This document shows positions 18,901-24,770 of a DNA stretch of 39,796 nucleotides, piece after piece. Location of the stretch: NCBI GenBank assembly GCA_020697375.1, contig JAJFBJ010000026.1:1-39796 (forward strand), written 5' to 3'. Below the pieces are notes generated by a model. It was not told where the DNA came from. It searched no databases and saw nothing but the letters and a program-made list of their open reading frames with translations. Source of the DNA: Nitrospira sp. Its GTDB lineage: Bacteria > Nitrospirota > Nitrospiria > Nitrospirales > Nitrospiraceae. Every line of letters begins with the position of its first letter. Within the stretch, counting starts at the first letter, position 1. The position numbers were made by a program, and so were the translations under genes.

Positions 18901-19448
18901 CCGTCATCGAATCGTGGCATCCCCGGTCCTATCACACTCACTGGAGCCGGCCGCCCTATCCGCTCTGGCCCATCGTATTCGTGGCGATGAAAATCGCAAC
19001 GTATCTTCGCCTCATGCGAAAATTCCCCGCGCGAGAATGGCCGGCATTCTGGAAAGGAAAGTTGAAACGGCTGTGGAATCTCATGCAGCATACGAAATCC
19101 CCCGAGCACCAAGACGACTTTCTGTACAAAGATCAAGTAACCTATGCCACCTTCCATGCCGTGGCGCGGTACCGACTGAGACCGTTCCTGGGGCAGGTCT
19201 TGAACGTGATTGCCTCCAAACATCCGCTTACCAATTCAACCGACGACACAAGGTTGGTTTTTGGCGAGTCGGCATTGGAGATGAGCCGCACGATGTATCT
19301 CCCGGCGGAAGATTCAGGACGATTATTCGTCGCGCCGCATGTGCAAGAGTTGGCGATTCAGCTCAAGACGTTCTGGCAGGAGGCGCGGGCAGCGCTCCGT
19401 CGGAAATCCGAAGCGCAGGGAAACGATCCCTCATCGAAAGCGGCGTAA
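9969..19448 (+). CDS. Lipopeptide synthetase: FAAL-ACP-C-A-PCP-C-A-PCP-TE
   Basis: A 3159-residue nonribosomal peptide synthetase; residues are counted from ATG 9969. FAAL about 50-610 (TSGSTSAPKG near 215) should activate a fatty acid as acyl-AMP. ACP: Ser680 in LGIDSL. C1 from about 740: His868-His869 and Asp873 in HHIAVDG. A1 about 1210-1710: pocket D1406 T E1410 D1449 I1477 G1479 T1504 V1512 A1513 K1707, acidic, so a basic amino acid is likely. PCP1: Ser1767. C2 from about 1830: HHIISDQ (His1962, Asp1967; Gln where Gly is usual). A2 about 2290-2770: D-I-L-Q-L-G-L-I-W-K, the classic glycine code. PCP2: Ser2825. TE about 2875-3150: Cys2955 in GGTCTGG, Glu2981 and His3124 as probable triad. 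There is no epimerase, methyltransferase or ketosynthase. Predicted product: acyl - basic residue - Gly. The GTG at 9966 is an alternative start; the first 40 or so residues are not family-like, so the true start could be later. An exporter and a PPTase follow. Confidence 0.95.
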   Translation: METLCRRLRRCGEIRRRASTTHRFCTPLVPTGVEHFVVRHSPVTIPPAETLLDVLRWRAERQPGQTAYVFLRDGVRQNAVLTYGALYAKARSIAGYLHSRFTPGDRLLLVFPPGLDFVQAFWGALYAGLIAVPVPPPDAFRLGPSAARLRNVAEDARFAGALSTSQILSMLRQQDSHGGSFMLDRWISLDDVGSHPLPLSNKACPLSATLAYLQYTSGSTSAPKGVMVSHGNMTAQSRCITDAGGYDTHSITLSWMPHFHDYGLVKGIIQPAWIGRPSYLMSPLTFLKRPLRWLEAIQRYKVTHSGGPNFAYRHCVDAVTQEEIATLNLSGWQVASCGAEPIASDTIDRFADAFAPSGFTREAFYPAYGMAEYTLLISLKRKGVPPTVQALDPEGLEQSMVSEAKPETASPRRVVGCGIPVGDTKLIIAHPETLSRCAAQQVGEIWLAGASAAQGYWNNPDETARTFGAILRDTGEGPFLRTGDLGFIKEGEVFVTGRLKDLLIIRGRNYYPQDIERTVEQCHALCRAGGAAVFSVPQADEEVVVAVQEVERQAVTQDIDGLAGAIRIAVSEEHDLHVASILFIKAGSLPKTSSGKVRRRACREQFLTGRLTIIGKSELNLPMTRAAMDPVEMEDLRTLSFNARQEKISDNLQAMIAARLGCDRNAIPCDRPVHLLGIDSLIAAGVLHHVEDTFKVVLSIQALLGGATITDLATRIEENMVHPENKPTPDISLDPLQENLCPLSENQAALWFLSQFAPDSAAANVALLVHLPAGLNEPALQRAFERLGERHATLRTTYETQQNIPVQRIHKTLPPGWTSIDGSGWDWTRLRLKALEAAAVPFDLLRGPVWRAALYHREQDSFLLLAAHHIAVDGWSMNLLVADLKREYESIGTDGTPMADEIGRTPVPYGEFVDWHRMLLEGEEGRRLSHYWKARLAGELPSYNMLYDRPQTTVEPSRYAWHAFHVDKKLTARLKHFARSEGTTLYGVCLSALQVLLYRYTSQEDTMIVTPVFGRSRSSFAQTVGDFVNMLVLRETLQEDCTVRSLLTQTKHTVLEALDHQDYPYARLWSDVRPARDRQRAPLAQILFVLQPFKLLDDLETLMSTSSPSSRRDGPPGWEAYVIPQQSGQFDLCIELAESDQGLTGYFEYKEPLFAPDRVTGMQEHFVRLLEGLVADPTAPIGQLPLMSEDEQRETVLTWGRSPYRGKTGECLHRLFEAQVLRTPEAVAVRQEGLVLTYRELDERANRVAHYLRRRGVMPGVVVGLCLERSLPLIVGMLGILKSGGAYLPLDADYPTERLEYMLRDSQVKVLVTQQDQLARLPATNSHTICLDSEWEAIARFPDSLIEGTDALQNLAYVIYTSGSTGHPKGVMVEQRSIANYVQAVIDLVGLTARDRVLQFASLSFDTAAEEIFPCLATGGTLVLRIPAMVESVSEFLDRCREWQLTVLDLPTAYWHEVVIRMELERIAFPESVTTVIIGGERVLPQIVHRWTKLVGRTVRLLNTYGPTETTVAVTYSDLTGLGIDDDVPGDLPIGRAIPHASVYVLDRHRRPVPAGVAGELYVGGVGVARGYMGRPDLTDERFIPDPFSLEAGARLYRTGDLARWRSDGQLDYRGRVDRQVKIRGFRIELEEIEAVLNRHPDLERAVVEVREDQPGDKRIVAFIVPRPHNSPGLAQLREQLRHQLPAHMIPSSFIELEALPLTANGKVDRRALGIADDSRASKVELTSEYRAPRNTMEHMLADIWGQILHVKDVGVHDNFFELGGHSLLATQLVSRVQTLLQITLPLRQVFANPTIATLADVIQKTQSDGKQAPEQTGWVITKASRGASLPLSFAQERMWFLYRMSPGSSAYNIPASVRLHGPLNRAALRGSVDKLVRRHEALRTTFATVDGQPRQVIHDSLEPRWSEEDARMLSAEAREPRALELATAEARCPFNLEQGPLLRILLIQLGEEDHVLVVSTHHIISDQWSYGIIARELVKCYNAHCASKPFAILPELNIQYADFAQWQRTWLTGPVLAKQLAHWKSKLLDLPVLTLPSDRPRLPVHSFKGDHVSLDLSWTLMNRLKQLSVREGVTLYMLFLAGFFGLLHRLTQQCDLVIGTPIANRNRLEVEGLIGTFVNTLVLRTDVTGNLTFRELLAKVRDLSFDAYAHQDIPFEKLVEQLRPDRGQGGLPLVQVLFNFANTPFARTEFQHLSWTPYEVSRGAAQLDLGLSIDPLASRKAYLEFNTDLFDRPTAERWLAQYRQFMESIAEQPDETIGHVAILTEPERYRMLCGWNATESQFDSEACFPQLFEAQVIRTPDAVAVVFEGVELSYAELNRRANRLAHRLREQGVGPDVVVPIFLDRSLELLVSLLAVMKAGGAYLPLIPGLPSRRLATMIEASQAAVLVTSSTLVAELPRHQLGVIYMDREAESPTRFSDHNPLPVAGPHHLVYVLFTSGSTGQPKGVEIEHRSLVNFLLSMLREPGMTGQDVLLALTPLSFDIAGLELYLPLLTGARILLASRRQSMDGIWLQRELDQGGVTVMQATPATWRMVLHSGWQGGRGVKALCGGESLPRELARELLARAGSVWNLYGPTETTIWSTLERVRTAERSIPLGRPITNTQAYVLDFNRQPMPVGIPGELYIGGMGLARGYRGAAQLTQERFVSNPFRAGERLYRTGDQVKWLPDGRLDYVGRIDFQVKLRGFRIELGEIEAILTGEATVKQAVAILREDAPGDKRIVAYVVARDGQICDTQVLRHRLREVVPDYMVPAAIVLLEKFPLTANGKVDRSSFPVPSMEPVHDQAQVIEPRNRIELQLAAIWEQVLEITPVGVRDNFFSLGGYSLLALRMFDAIEQTFGTRLPMALLFQAPTIEQLANVLADEGCGVRWRSLVAIQPEGSNPPFFAVPGVGGNVLVFARLAKLLGDDQPFYGLQARGLDGKEKPFLRVEDMAAHYIDEIRSIQPQGPYLIGGTCTGGLAAYEIAQQLVAQGEEVILAVIESWHPRSYHTHWSRPPYPLWPIVFVAMKIATYLRLMRKFPAREWPAFWKGKLKRLWNLMQHTKSPEHQDDFLYKDQVTYATFHAVARYRLRPFLGQVLNVIASKHPLTNSTDDTRLVFGESALEMSRTMYLPAEDSGRLFVAPHVQELAIQLKTFWQEARAALRRKSEAQGNDPSSKAA

Positions 19449-19475
19449 CAACGAGCCGGAGCCGTAATCCCTTCC

Positions 19476-21173
19476 ATGATGAAAATGTATCGATTTCTCC
19501 AGTTCCTGCTGCGCGGCGCGCGGACCATGATGGTGATGATGGTGCTCACCGGACTGTTGGCCGGCCTGTCCAGCGTGGGGCTCCTCGCAGTCATCAACAA
19601 ACTCATCAATGGAGCCGGATCGACATCCCAACTCTTCGCCCTGGCATTTATCGGGCTCGCGGCGCTGAAAGTCGCGTCCAACTATCTCTCCCAATTGTTG
19701 CTGGTCACTTTTGCGCAGGAAACCATTCTGAACCTGGGGATGGACCTCTGCTGGAAAATCGTGCGCGCGCCGTACCGAACATTGGAGCGCCGTGGCGCCC
19801 ATGAAATCCTGGCCACGCTGACAGAAGACACGAATGCCATGGCCTGGGCGGTCAACGGGTTGCCGGCCCTGGCTATCAATGTCGCCATTCTCGCCGGCTG
19901 CTCTCTCTATCTTGCATGGCTTTCCTGGCAGGCGTTCATCGGAGTAGTCATCCTGGCCATCTTGGGTTTACTCGGTTACCGTCACCTGTACAATCGGGTG
20001 CTCCGTTCGTCTCTTGCCGTGCGCGATGCGAAAGGCGCGCTGTTCGAGCACTTCCGCAGCTTGACCGAGGGGATGAAGGAGTTGATGCTGAATCGCGGAA
20101 GACGAGAGATGTTTGTCGCGTCGGATATCAGGCAGGCCGCCGAAGCCCTGCGCCACCATAATTTAGTGGCGACCAGACAATACCTGACCACCGATTCTTG
20201 GACGCAAGTGCTGTTCTACGGGTTGATCGGCGTGATCCTCCTCCTGTTTCCCCGGTTGCTGTCGCTGTCCGGTGAATCCCTGACCGGCTATGCCTTTGCC
20301 ATGCTCTACATGATCGGCCCGATGTGGGGGCTGCTCGGGATGGTGCCGACGTTGAGCCGCGGACAGGTGGCGCTGGAAAAGATAGAAGCGCTCGGGCTGG
20401 CATTGGACGAGGGGAGCCGGGAAGGAGGGACGGAGCGTCCGGTGATCAACGGCGGACATCGGGTGGATTTCTCGAAGGCGCGGTTTTCTTATGAGCCGAA
20501 AGGCGAGGATGACCGATCGTTCACCTTAGGACCATTGGATCTGTCGTTCGAGACCGGCGAGCTCGTCTTCATCATCGGGGGCAACGGCAGCGGGAAGTCC
20601 ACATTCGTGAAGCTGCTCACCGGGCTCTACTTACCGCAGCAGGGAGAGGTGCGGCTCAACGGCGAAGCGATTGCTCCCACGACACAAGATTGGTATCGAC
20701 AGCATTTCGCGGCAGTCTTCTCCGATTTCTATCTGTTCAAAAAACTTCTGGGACTGGATCCGGCATTGATCGCGAGTCAGGCAGACGGATGGTTGAAGAC
20801 CCTGCGGATTCAGCACAAGGTCACGATCGAGAAGGGCGAGTACTCAACGGTGAATCTGTCTCAAGGGCAGCGCAAGCGGCTGGCCCTCGTCACGGCGATG
20901 CTGGAAGACCGGCCGTTTTACGTGTTCGATGAGTGGGCGGCTGATCAGGACCCCCAGTACAAGGAAGTGTTTTACGGAGAGCTGCTGCCTAAGCTACGGG
21001 CGCGTGGAAAAGGGGTGATCGTGGTGACTCACGACGACCGATATTTCCACGTGGGCGATCGAGTGTTGAAGCTGGACGAGGGCAGAATCGTGGAGGCATC
21101 GAACGTTGCAGCTAGCGGAGCTGCCCATCGAGTCGGCCCGCTGCTCAAGCCCATCGTCCTTCCTTCCCTATAA
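19476..21173 (+). CDS. Cyclic-peptide-export-type ABC transporter (fused membrane and ATPase domains)
   Basis: A 565-residue half-transporter of the SyrD/PvdE/YojI type, which exports nonribosomal peptides or their precursors across the inner membrane. Six hydrophobic segments lie in residues about 15-310. The ATPase has Walker A GGNGSGKST at 368-376, signature LSQGQ at 461-465, Walker B YVFDEW (Asp485, Glu486) followed by the AADQDP typical of this subfamily, and the switch His519 in VVTHDDRYF. It starts 27 bases after the synthetase, so it is almost certainly in the same transcript and should move the lipopeptide out of the cytoplasm. Family members work as homodimers. M1, M2 and M4 are all possible starts. 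Confidence 0.94.
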   Translation: MMKMYRFLQFLLRGARTMMVMMVLTGLLAGLSSVGLLAVINKLINGAGSTSQLFALAFIGLAALKVASNYLSQLLLVTFAQETILNLGMDLCWKIVRAPYRTLERRGAHEILATLTEDTNAMAWAVNGLPALAINVAILAGCSLYLAWLSWQAFIGVVILAILGLLGYRHLYNRVLRSSLAVRDAKGALFEHFRSLTEGMKELMLNRGRREMFVASDIRQAAEALRHHNLVATRQYLTTDSWTQVLFYGLIGVILLLFPRLLSLSGESLTGYAFAMLYMIGPMWGLLGMVPTLSRGQVALEKIEALGLALDEGSREGGTERPVINGGHRVDFSKARFSYEPKGEDDRSFTLGPLDLSFETGELVFIIGGNGSGKSTFVKLLTGLYLPQQGEVRLNGEAIAPTTQDWYRQHFAAVFSDFYLFKKLLGLDPALIASQADGWLKTLRIQHKVTIEKGEYSTVNLSQGQRKRLALVTAMLEDRPFYVFDEWAADQDPQYKEVFYGELLPKLRARGKGVIVVTHDDRYFHVGDRVLKLDEGRIVEASNVAASGAAHRVGPLLKPIVLPSL

Positions 21174-21187
21174 AAAGTCTTTCCGCT

Positions 21188-21964
21188 ATGGCAAACGAAC
21201 CACGACCGGCTCTGATGGCCCCCATGAAATGCTCCGAAACCATGCCTCTCGATCGCCAGGATGTGCATGTCTGGTCCTGCGACTTGTCACAGTATGACGG
21301 CGAACAGGTGCTGCTCGCCGGTCTGCTCTCGGTGGAGGAGCGGAGCCGCGCCGCTCGTTTTGTGTTTGATCGGGATCGCCGTCACTTCACGTTGTCCCAC
21401 GGTCTGCTACGGATGATTCTAGGAAGATATCTACGGCAAGCGCCCGAGCTTATTCAATTTGAAAAGGGATCTCATGGCAAGCCGGCGATATGCGGGCCGT
21501 CCTCCAGCGCCCAGTCCATTCAGTTTAGTCTCTCCCATTCAGGCGACTACGCGCTCCTGGCGGTAGCCCTGGGACGGGCCGTGGGTGTGGATGTGGAGCT
21601 CTGCCGGCCGGAGGTGGACTCGCTCAAGCTGGCGGACAGATTTTTTGCTGCCGCCGAATCGCGGAAGATCGCAGAGGTTCCGGTTGATCGGCAACAGCAG
21701 ATGTTCTACCGCTATTGGACCGCCAAGGAAGCCTATCTGAAGGGACGAGGCCTGGGACTGTCACTTGGGCTGGATCGGTTTGAGCTGCTTTTCGATGAAT
21801 TATCAGCCAGGGCGCGGGTGCGTTCGACCGAGTCCGGAACCATCGATGAGGCCTGGCTCGTACGATCCTTATCCTTGAGCGACGGGCTGGTGGGATCGCT
21901 GGCGGCAGAGGGCGGGGGCTGGCGCGTTCAGATGGTCGATGCGAGGCTGTCGCTGTTTCGTTAA
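21188..21964 (+). CDS. 4'-phosphopantetheinyl transferase, Sfp type
   Basis: Transfers phosphopantetheine from coenzyme A to the Ser of carrier domains. The 258-residue length fits the Sfp group. FSLSHSGDYALLAV, the Mg site Asp135 and Glu137 in AVGVDVE, and WTAKEAYLKGRGLGLS (Trp177, Lys180, Glu181) are the three family motifs. Located 14 bases after the exporter, it is the probable activator of Ser680, Ser1767 and Ser2825 of the synthetase, making the operon self-sufficient. No Shine-Dalgarno is seen before ATG 21188; an internal ATG at residue 13 is an alternative. It ends with a 4-base overlap with the convergent tadA, with no terminator between them. Confidence 0.94.
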   Translation: MANEPRPALMAPMKCSETMPLDRQDVHVWSCDLSQYDGEQVLLAGLLSVEERSRAARFVFDRDRRHFTLSHGLLRMILGRYLRQAPELIQFEKGSHGKPAICGPSSSAQSIQFSLSHSGDYALLAVALGRAVGVDVELCRPEVDSLKLADRFFAAAESRKIAEVPVDRQQQMFYRYWTAKEAYLKGRGLGLSLGLDRFELLFDELSARARVRSTESGTIDEAWLVRSLSLSDGLVGSLAAEGGGWRVQMVDARLSLFR

Positions 21965-22449
21965 ACGTTCTCCCGCCTGGCTGCTTCCTGCCTCAGTCGA
22001 CGAAAAAAATCTTGTAAGAGTGCCTGACTCTCTCCGGCTAAAATCCCACCGATGACCTCCACGCGATGGTTCAGGCGAGCTTCCGTGGGAATGTTCATGA
22101 TGGACCCGCAAGCGCCGGCCTTGGGGTCGGAAGCTCCAAACAGAAGCCTTGGAATGCGAGCCAGGATGATGGCGCCGATGCACATGGCGCAGGGTTCCAG
22201 CGTGACATAGAGGGTAGTTCCCGTGAGCCGCCAACTTTCCATCCGCCGCGATGCTTCCTGGATGACCATCAGTTCCGCATGGGCTGTGGGATCCTGCCGG
22301 GATTCGCGGCGATTGTGCGCTTCCGCGATCACGATGCCGTCTCGCACCAACAGGGCGGCGATAGGCACTTCACCGATCAGCGGCGCTGAGCGGGCGATGG
22401 TCAAGGCCTGCTGCATGAATTGATAGTCGAGATCGTCGAGGGCAGGCAT
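21961..22449 (-). CDS. tadA: tRNA-specific adenosine-34 deaminase
   Basis: Converts adenosine 34 to inosine in tRNA-Arg(ACG), a zinc-dependent hydrolytic deamination in the cytoplasm. His57 and Glu59 in the HAE motif, and Cys87 and Cys90 in PCAMC, are the zinc ligands and proton shuttle. The phrases EVPIAALLV, TLYVTLEPCAMC and FGASDPKAGACGS are standard for bacterial TadA, as is the length (162 residues). The ATG at 22449 is 208 bases from the inverted-repeat element copy 2. Confidence 0.95.
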   Translation of the reverse strand: MPALDDLDYQFMQQALTIARSAPLIGEVPIAALLVRDGIVIAEAHNRRESRQDPTAHAELMVIQEASRRMESWRLTGTTLYVTLEPCAMCIGAIILARIPRLLFGASDPKAGACGSIMNIPTEARLNHRVEVIGGILAGESQALLQDFFRRLRQEAARRENV

Positions 22450-22517
22450 GGCGTTGGCTGTTGGTTCCGGTCAGGATCAAGAGGCTGAAATCAGCCCTGT
22501 GCGGGGCATGCTAGCAC

Positions 22518-22792
22518 GTTACGTTTGAGGAAAGGCAGTAGAGGGAAGGACGGTGGAAATCCGGCTGGACGGCTCGCTTAGCCGACTGCAGAAAAACTGT
22601 TTCATGCACATGCGAATTCGACATGTTGAACAGCTGGGACCAGGAATGAGTAACCCCACAGGCTGCTCAATAAGACCGTCCAGCAAGGCCGCAGCGAGTG
22701 AAGGGCCGAGGCGTACCCTCAGGGGTACGTTGAGGGTCTGAACGATGCGAGAACGCCGCTGGCGGCCTTTTTCAGCAGCCTGTTACGTTTGA
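22518..22792. repeat. 11-base direct repeat flanking element copy 2
   Basis: GTTACGTTTGA occurs at 22518-22528 and again at 22782-22792, where it spans the end of the 126-bp element and the stop codon of the anti-sigma gene. The two copies are 253 bases apart and have no further similarity around them. They may be a footprint of insertion or duplication, or chance. Confidence 0.4.
22658..22783 (-). repeat. 126-bp inverted-repeat element, copy 2
   Basis: Same length as copy 1 but in reverse orientation, with terminal inverted repeats ACAGGCTGCT at 22658-22667 and AGCAGCCTGT at 22774-22783. Inside the ends, pairing continues imperfectly (AAAAAGGCCGCCAGC against GCTGGACGGTCTTATT read on the minus strand). 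A central GTACCC-TCAG-GGGTAC palindrome could cap a long hairpin. The right end coincides with the first base of the anti-sigma stop triplet, so the element abuts the coding end exactly. The only other content of the 333-base gap between tadA and the anti-sigma gene is the direct repeat described separately. Confidence 0.8.
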
Positions 22793-23799
22793 CCGATCAG
22801 GTAAATGGCCCCCGTCGGTTGCTGGCGTCCGCCTTCCGGCTCCACGGTCACGGCAAACTTTTTCATCCGTGGTAATTCGGACGGACTCTTGATCATCAAG
22901 CGGCCCTTTTGTCCCGCGTCGAGGTCGAACACTCCGGCGCTGACCGGTCTGTCATCGACGGCCCAGAGCTGGTAGACCTTGCCGCTCGGCAAAGCCGGTA
23001 GGTTGAACGCATACAGCCAAGCCTTTTTGCCGGCCGGATCGAACAGGATGAGCGCGCCGGCCGACTTGGCCATGTCCGATCCCGACAGAGACACGACTTT
23101 TGAAGCGGGATTCTTGAACAACCGGGCGAATTCGTCGTTGTGACGCGCAAGGCGCTGCAAGGAGCCTTCCCGCTGGGTCAACTGGTTGCGTACGTCGTCT
23201 AATTCCGCTTCTCGCTGAATCAGGTGATCTCGAAGCTCGGCGACTTCCGTGGCCCGTTGGTCCAGTTCGGATTTCAGCGTCTCGACGATCTGTGCGTGCC
23301 GCTTTATATCCGACTGCAGAGCGGTGGCTCGCGAAGTCTCCTGTTGCACGGCGGCTTGCATCTCCTGAAGTTGGCCCGAGCGCTGGGTCGTTTGCGCATA
23401 GGACAGCCATGCGAAGTAGCCGCCTCCGATGACGATGGCGAGGCCGGCAAATCCCATCGCGAGACGAAACGGCCAGGAGCGAACCGGTGCAATGGGCGGA
23501 AACAGATGATTCATCCATTCCCCCGGTTCCAGGCTTGATCGCCCGGCGGACCCGTCTACCTCGACCGCGCCGGGAATCGGAACCGGCGCGTTCATGATTT
23601 TCACCTTGAGTTCGTTGGGCGGCTGCGCCGGGGTGAGAGCAAATGGCAAGAGGGATCCCACGGTCTGATAATCCTTCAATGTGGCATGGCAGGTGGCGCA
23701 ACCGGACAACAGATGGGCTTCGAGGGCCTGCCGCTCCGAGCGTTCGAGGGCGCCGATCGCGTAAAGAGGGACCGTCTCTTCCAATTCCTCGTGAGTCAT
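22783..23799 (-). CDS. Membrane anti-sigma factor, RskA type
   Basis: A 338-residue inner-membrane protein predicted to hold the ECF sigma factor encoded just upstream until a signal arrives. The N-terminal zinc-binding anti-sigma region has His29, Cys34 and Cys37 in HLLSGCATC. A single membrane helix lies at about 111-134 (FRLAMGFAGLAIVIGGGYFAW). Residues about 138-220 form a coiled coil rich in Gln, Glu and Arg. The extracytoplasmic end is an RskA domain (LPSGKVYQLWAVDDRPVSAG, FAVTVEPEGG). Its ATG overlaps the sigma stop by 4 bases (ATGA), indicating coupled translation. The signal is unknown; RskA proteins are typically released by regulated proteolysis. Confidence 0.92.
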   Translation of the reverse strand: MTHEELEETVPLYAIGALERSERQALEAHLLSGCATCHATLKDYQTVGSLLPFALTPAQPPNELKVKIMNAPVPIPGAVEVDGSAGRSSLEPGEWMNHLFPPIAPVRSWPFRLAMGFAGLAIVIGGGYFAWLSYAQTTQRSGQLQEMQAAVQQETSRATALQSDIKRHAQIVETLKSELDQRATEVAELRDHLIQREAELDDVRNQLTQREGSLQRLARHNDEFARLFKNPASKVVSLSGSDMAKSAGALILFDPAGKKAWLYAFNLPALPSGKVYQLWAVDDRPVSAGVFDLDAGQKGRLMIKSPSELPRMKKFAVTVEPEGGRQQPTGAIYLIGQT

Positions 23800-24401
23800 G
23801 TCCCTTCACCATGCGGCCAGGTCTGTTGCACAGCGGCGCGGAGCTTCGTCATCGCAAGCTTGATTCTGGTTTTCACCTTCCCCAGCGGTTGGTTCAACGT
23901 GGCGGCGATGTCTGTATGAGTCAGGCCTTGGTAGAACGCCATCTCGATGGCCTGTTGTTGCGGAAGCGGCAGATCCAGGACGGCTTGGGCCATCATCTTC
24001 CGCAGTTCGCTGTCTTCTTTGGCTTCATAAGGATTCGGGTTCGGGTCGGCAACCTGTGACAACAGTAGATGCTCAGGCCTGTCTCCCCCAATATGCTGTC
24101 CACGAGAAGCTCGCGCCCGCAGCCGGTCGATTGCGCGGCTGCGTGTCACGGTTACCAGCCAGGCGATGGGAGTTCCCCGGCCGACGTCGTACTTGACGAT
24201 TTTGCGCCACATTTCCAGGTAGACCTCTTGAAGCAGTTCCGCCGCCTCCTCGCGATCGCTCAAAATCCGATAGGCCAGGGTGAAGAGCAGCGTGCTGGAT
24301 TGATCGTACAGCCGGCCGAATGCCTGCTGGTCTCCCTTGGCCACGCGTGCCAGGAGCTTGGGGTCGATAGTCGATGCGGCTTGTGGGGGGGCGGCTTCCA
24401 T
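23796..24401 (-). CDS. ECF sigma factor, SigK-like
   Basis: A 201-residue sigma-70-family factor with only regions 2 and 4. Region 2 covers about 20-95: FGRLYDQSSTLLFTLAYRIL, AAELLQEVYLEMWRK and AWLVTVTRSRAIDRLRAR. Region 4 covers about 135-195: LPLPQQQAIEMAFYQGLTHT and LNQPLGKVKTRIKLAMTKLR, a helix-turn-helix for the -35 element. Partnering with a membrane RskA-type anti-sigma is typical of the SigK group, which often controls envelope or redox responses. Promoters it recognises are not evident in this window. Confidence 0.94.
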   Translation of the reverse strand: MEAAPPQAASTIDPKLLARVAKGDQQAFGRLYDQSSTLLFTLAYRILSDREEAAELLQEVYLEMWRKIVKYDVGRGTPIAWLVTVTRSRAIDRLRARASRGQHIGGDRPEHLLLSQVADPNPNPYEAKEDSELRKMMAQAVLDLPLPQQQAIEMAFYQGLTHTDIAATLNQPLGKVKTRIKLAMTKLRAAVQQTWPHGEGT

Positions 24402-24434
24402 GCAGTCGGTCTGGGCGCGGGCGGCAATCCTTTA

Positions 24435-24560
24435 GCGAGCTTATGAAAAAGGCCGCGGACGGCGTTCTAACGTCGCGCCGAGGCCCGCTGTGCGGCGCAG
24501 GGGACGATGAGCCTGTTCGCTTGCTACGGCCTTGCCTGGGACAAGGCAAGGCTTTGCGCG
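24435..24560 (+). repeat. Diverged copy 3 of the 126-bp element
   Basis: GAAAAAGGCCGC at 24445-24456, CGGCGTTCT at 24460-24468 and CTACGGCCTTGC near 24524-24535 match copy 2 with identical internal spacing (91 bases between the first and last of these blocks). The centre is poorly conserved, and the terminal inverted repeats are lost, with only about half of the left end matching. It fills much of the 369-base gap between the sigma factor and the glycosyltransferase; nothing else is recognised in that gap. Confidence 0.5.
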
Positions 24561-24770
24561 CCGGGGTTGGGCTGGCAAGAAGGTCGCCTGTTTGATCACC
24601 CTCTGGTGGTAGTTCATTCCTGGATCTCGCTGTTCAACCTGTCGAAAGGCATGTGTACGAGAAGTGTTTTTGCAGCCGACGAAGTCATGGCACGCCACAC
24701 TATAGCACTCGACCGAAGAGACGACCAAACAGATTTGAATTTGAGCGGGCATGGCCATAAGGGCATACAA

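Noticed and set aside
22553..22741. Plus-strand frame of 62 codons
   Set aside because: Largely inside the inverted-repeat element; coding likeness comes from the GC-rich repeat.
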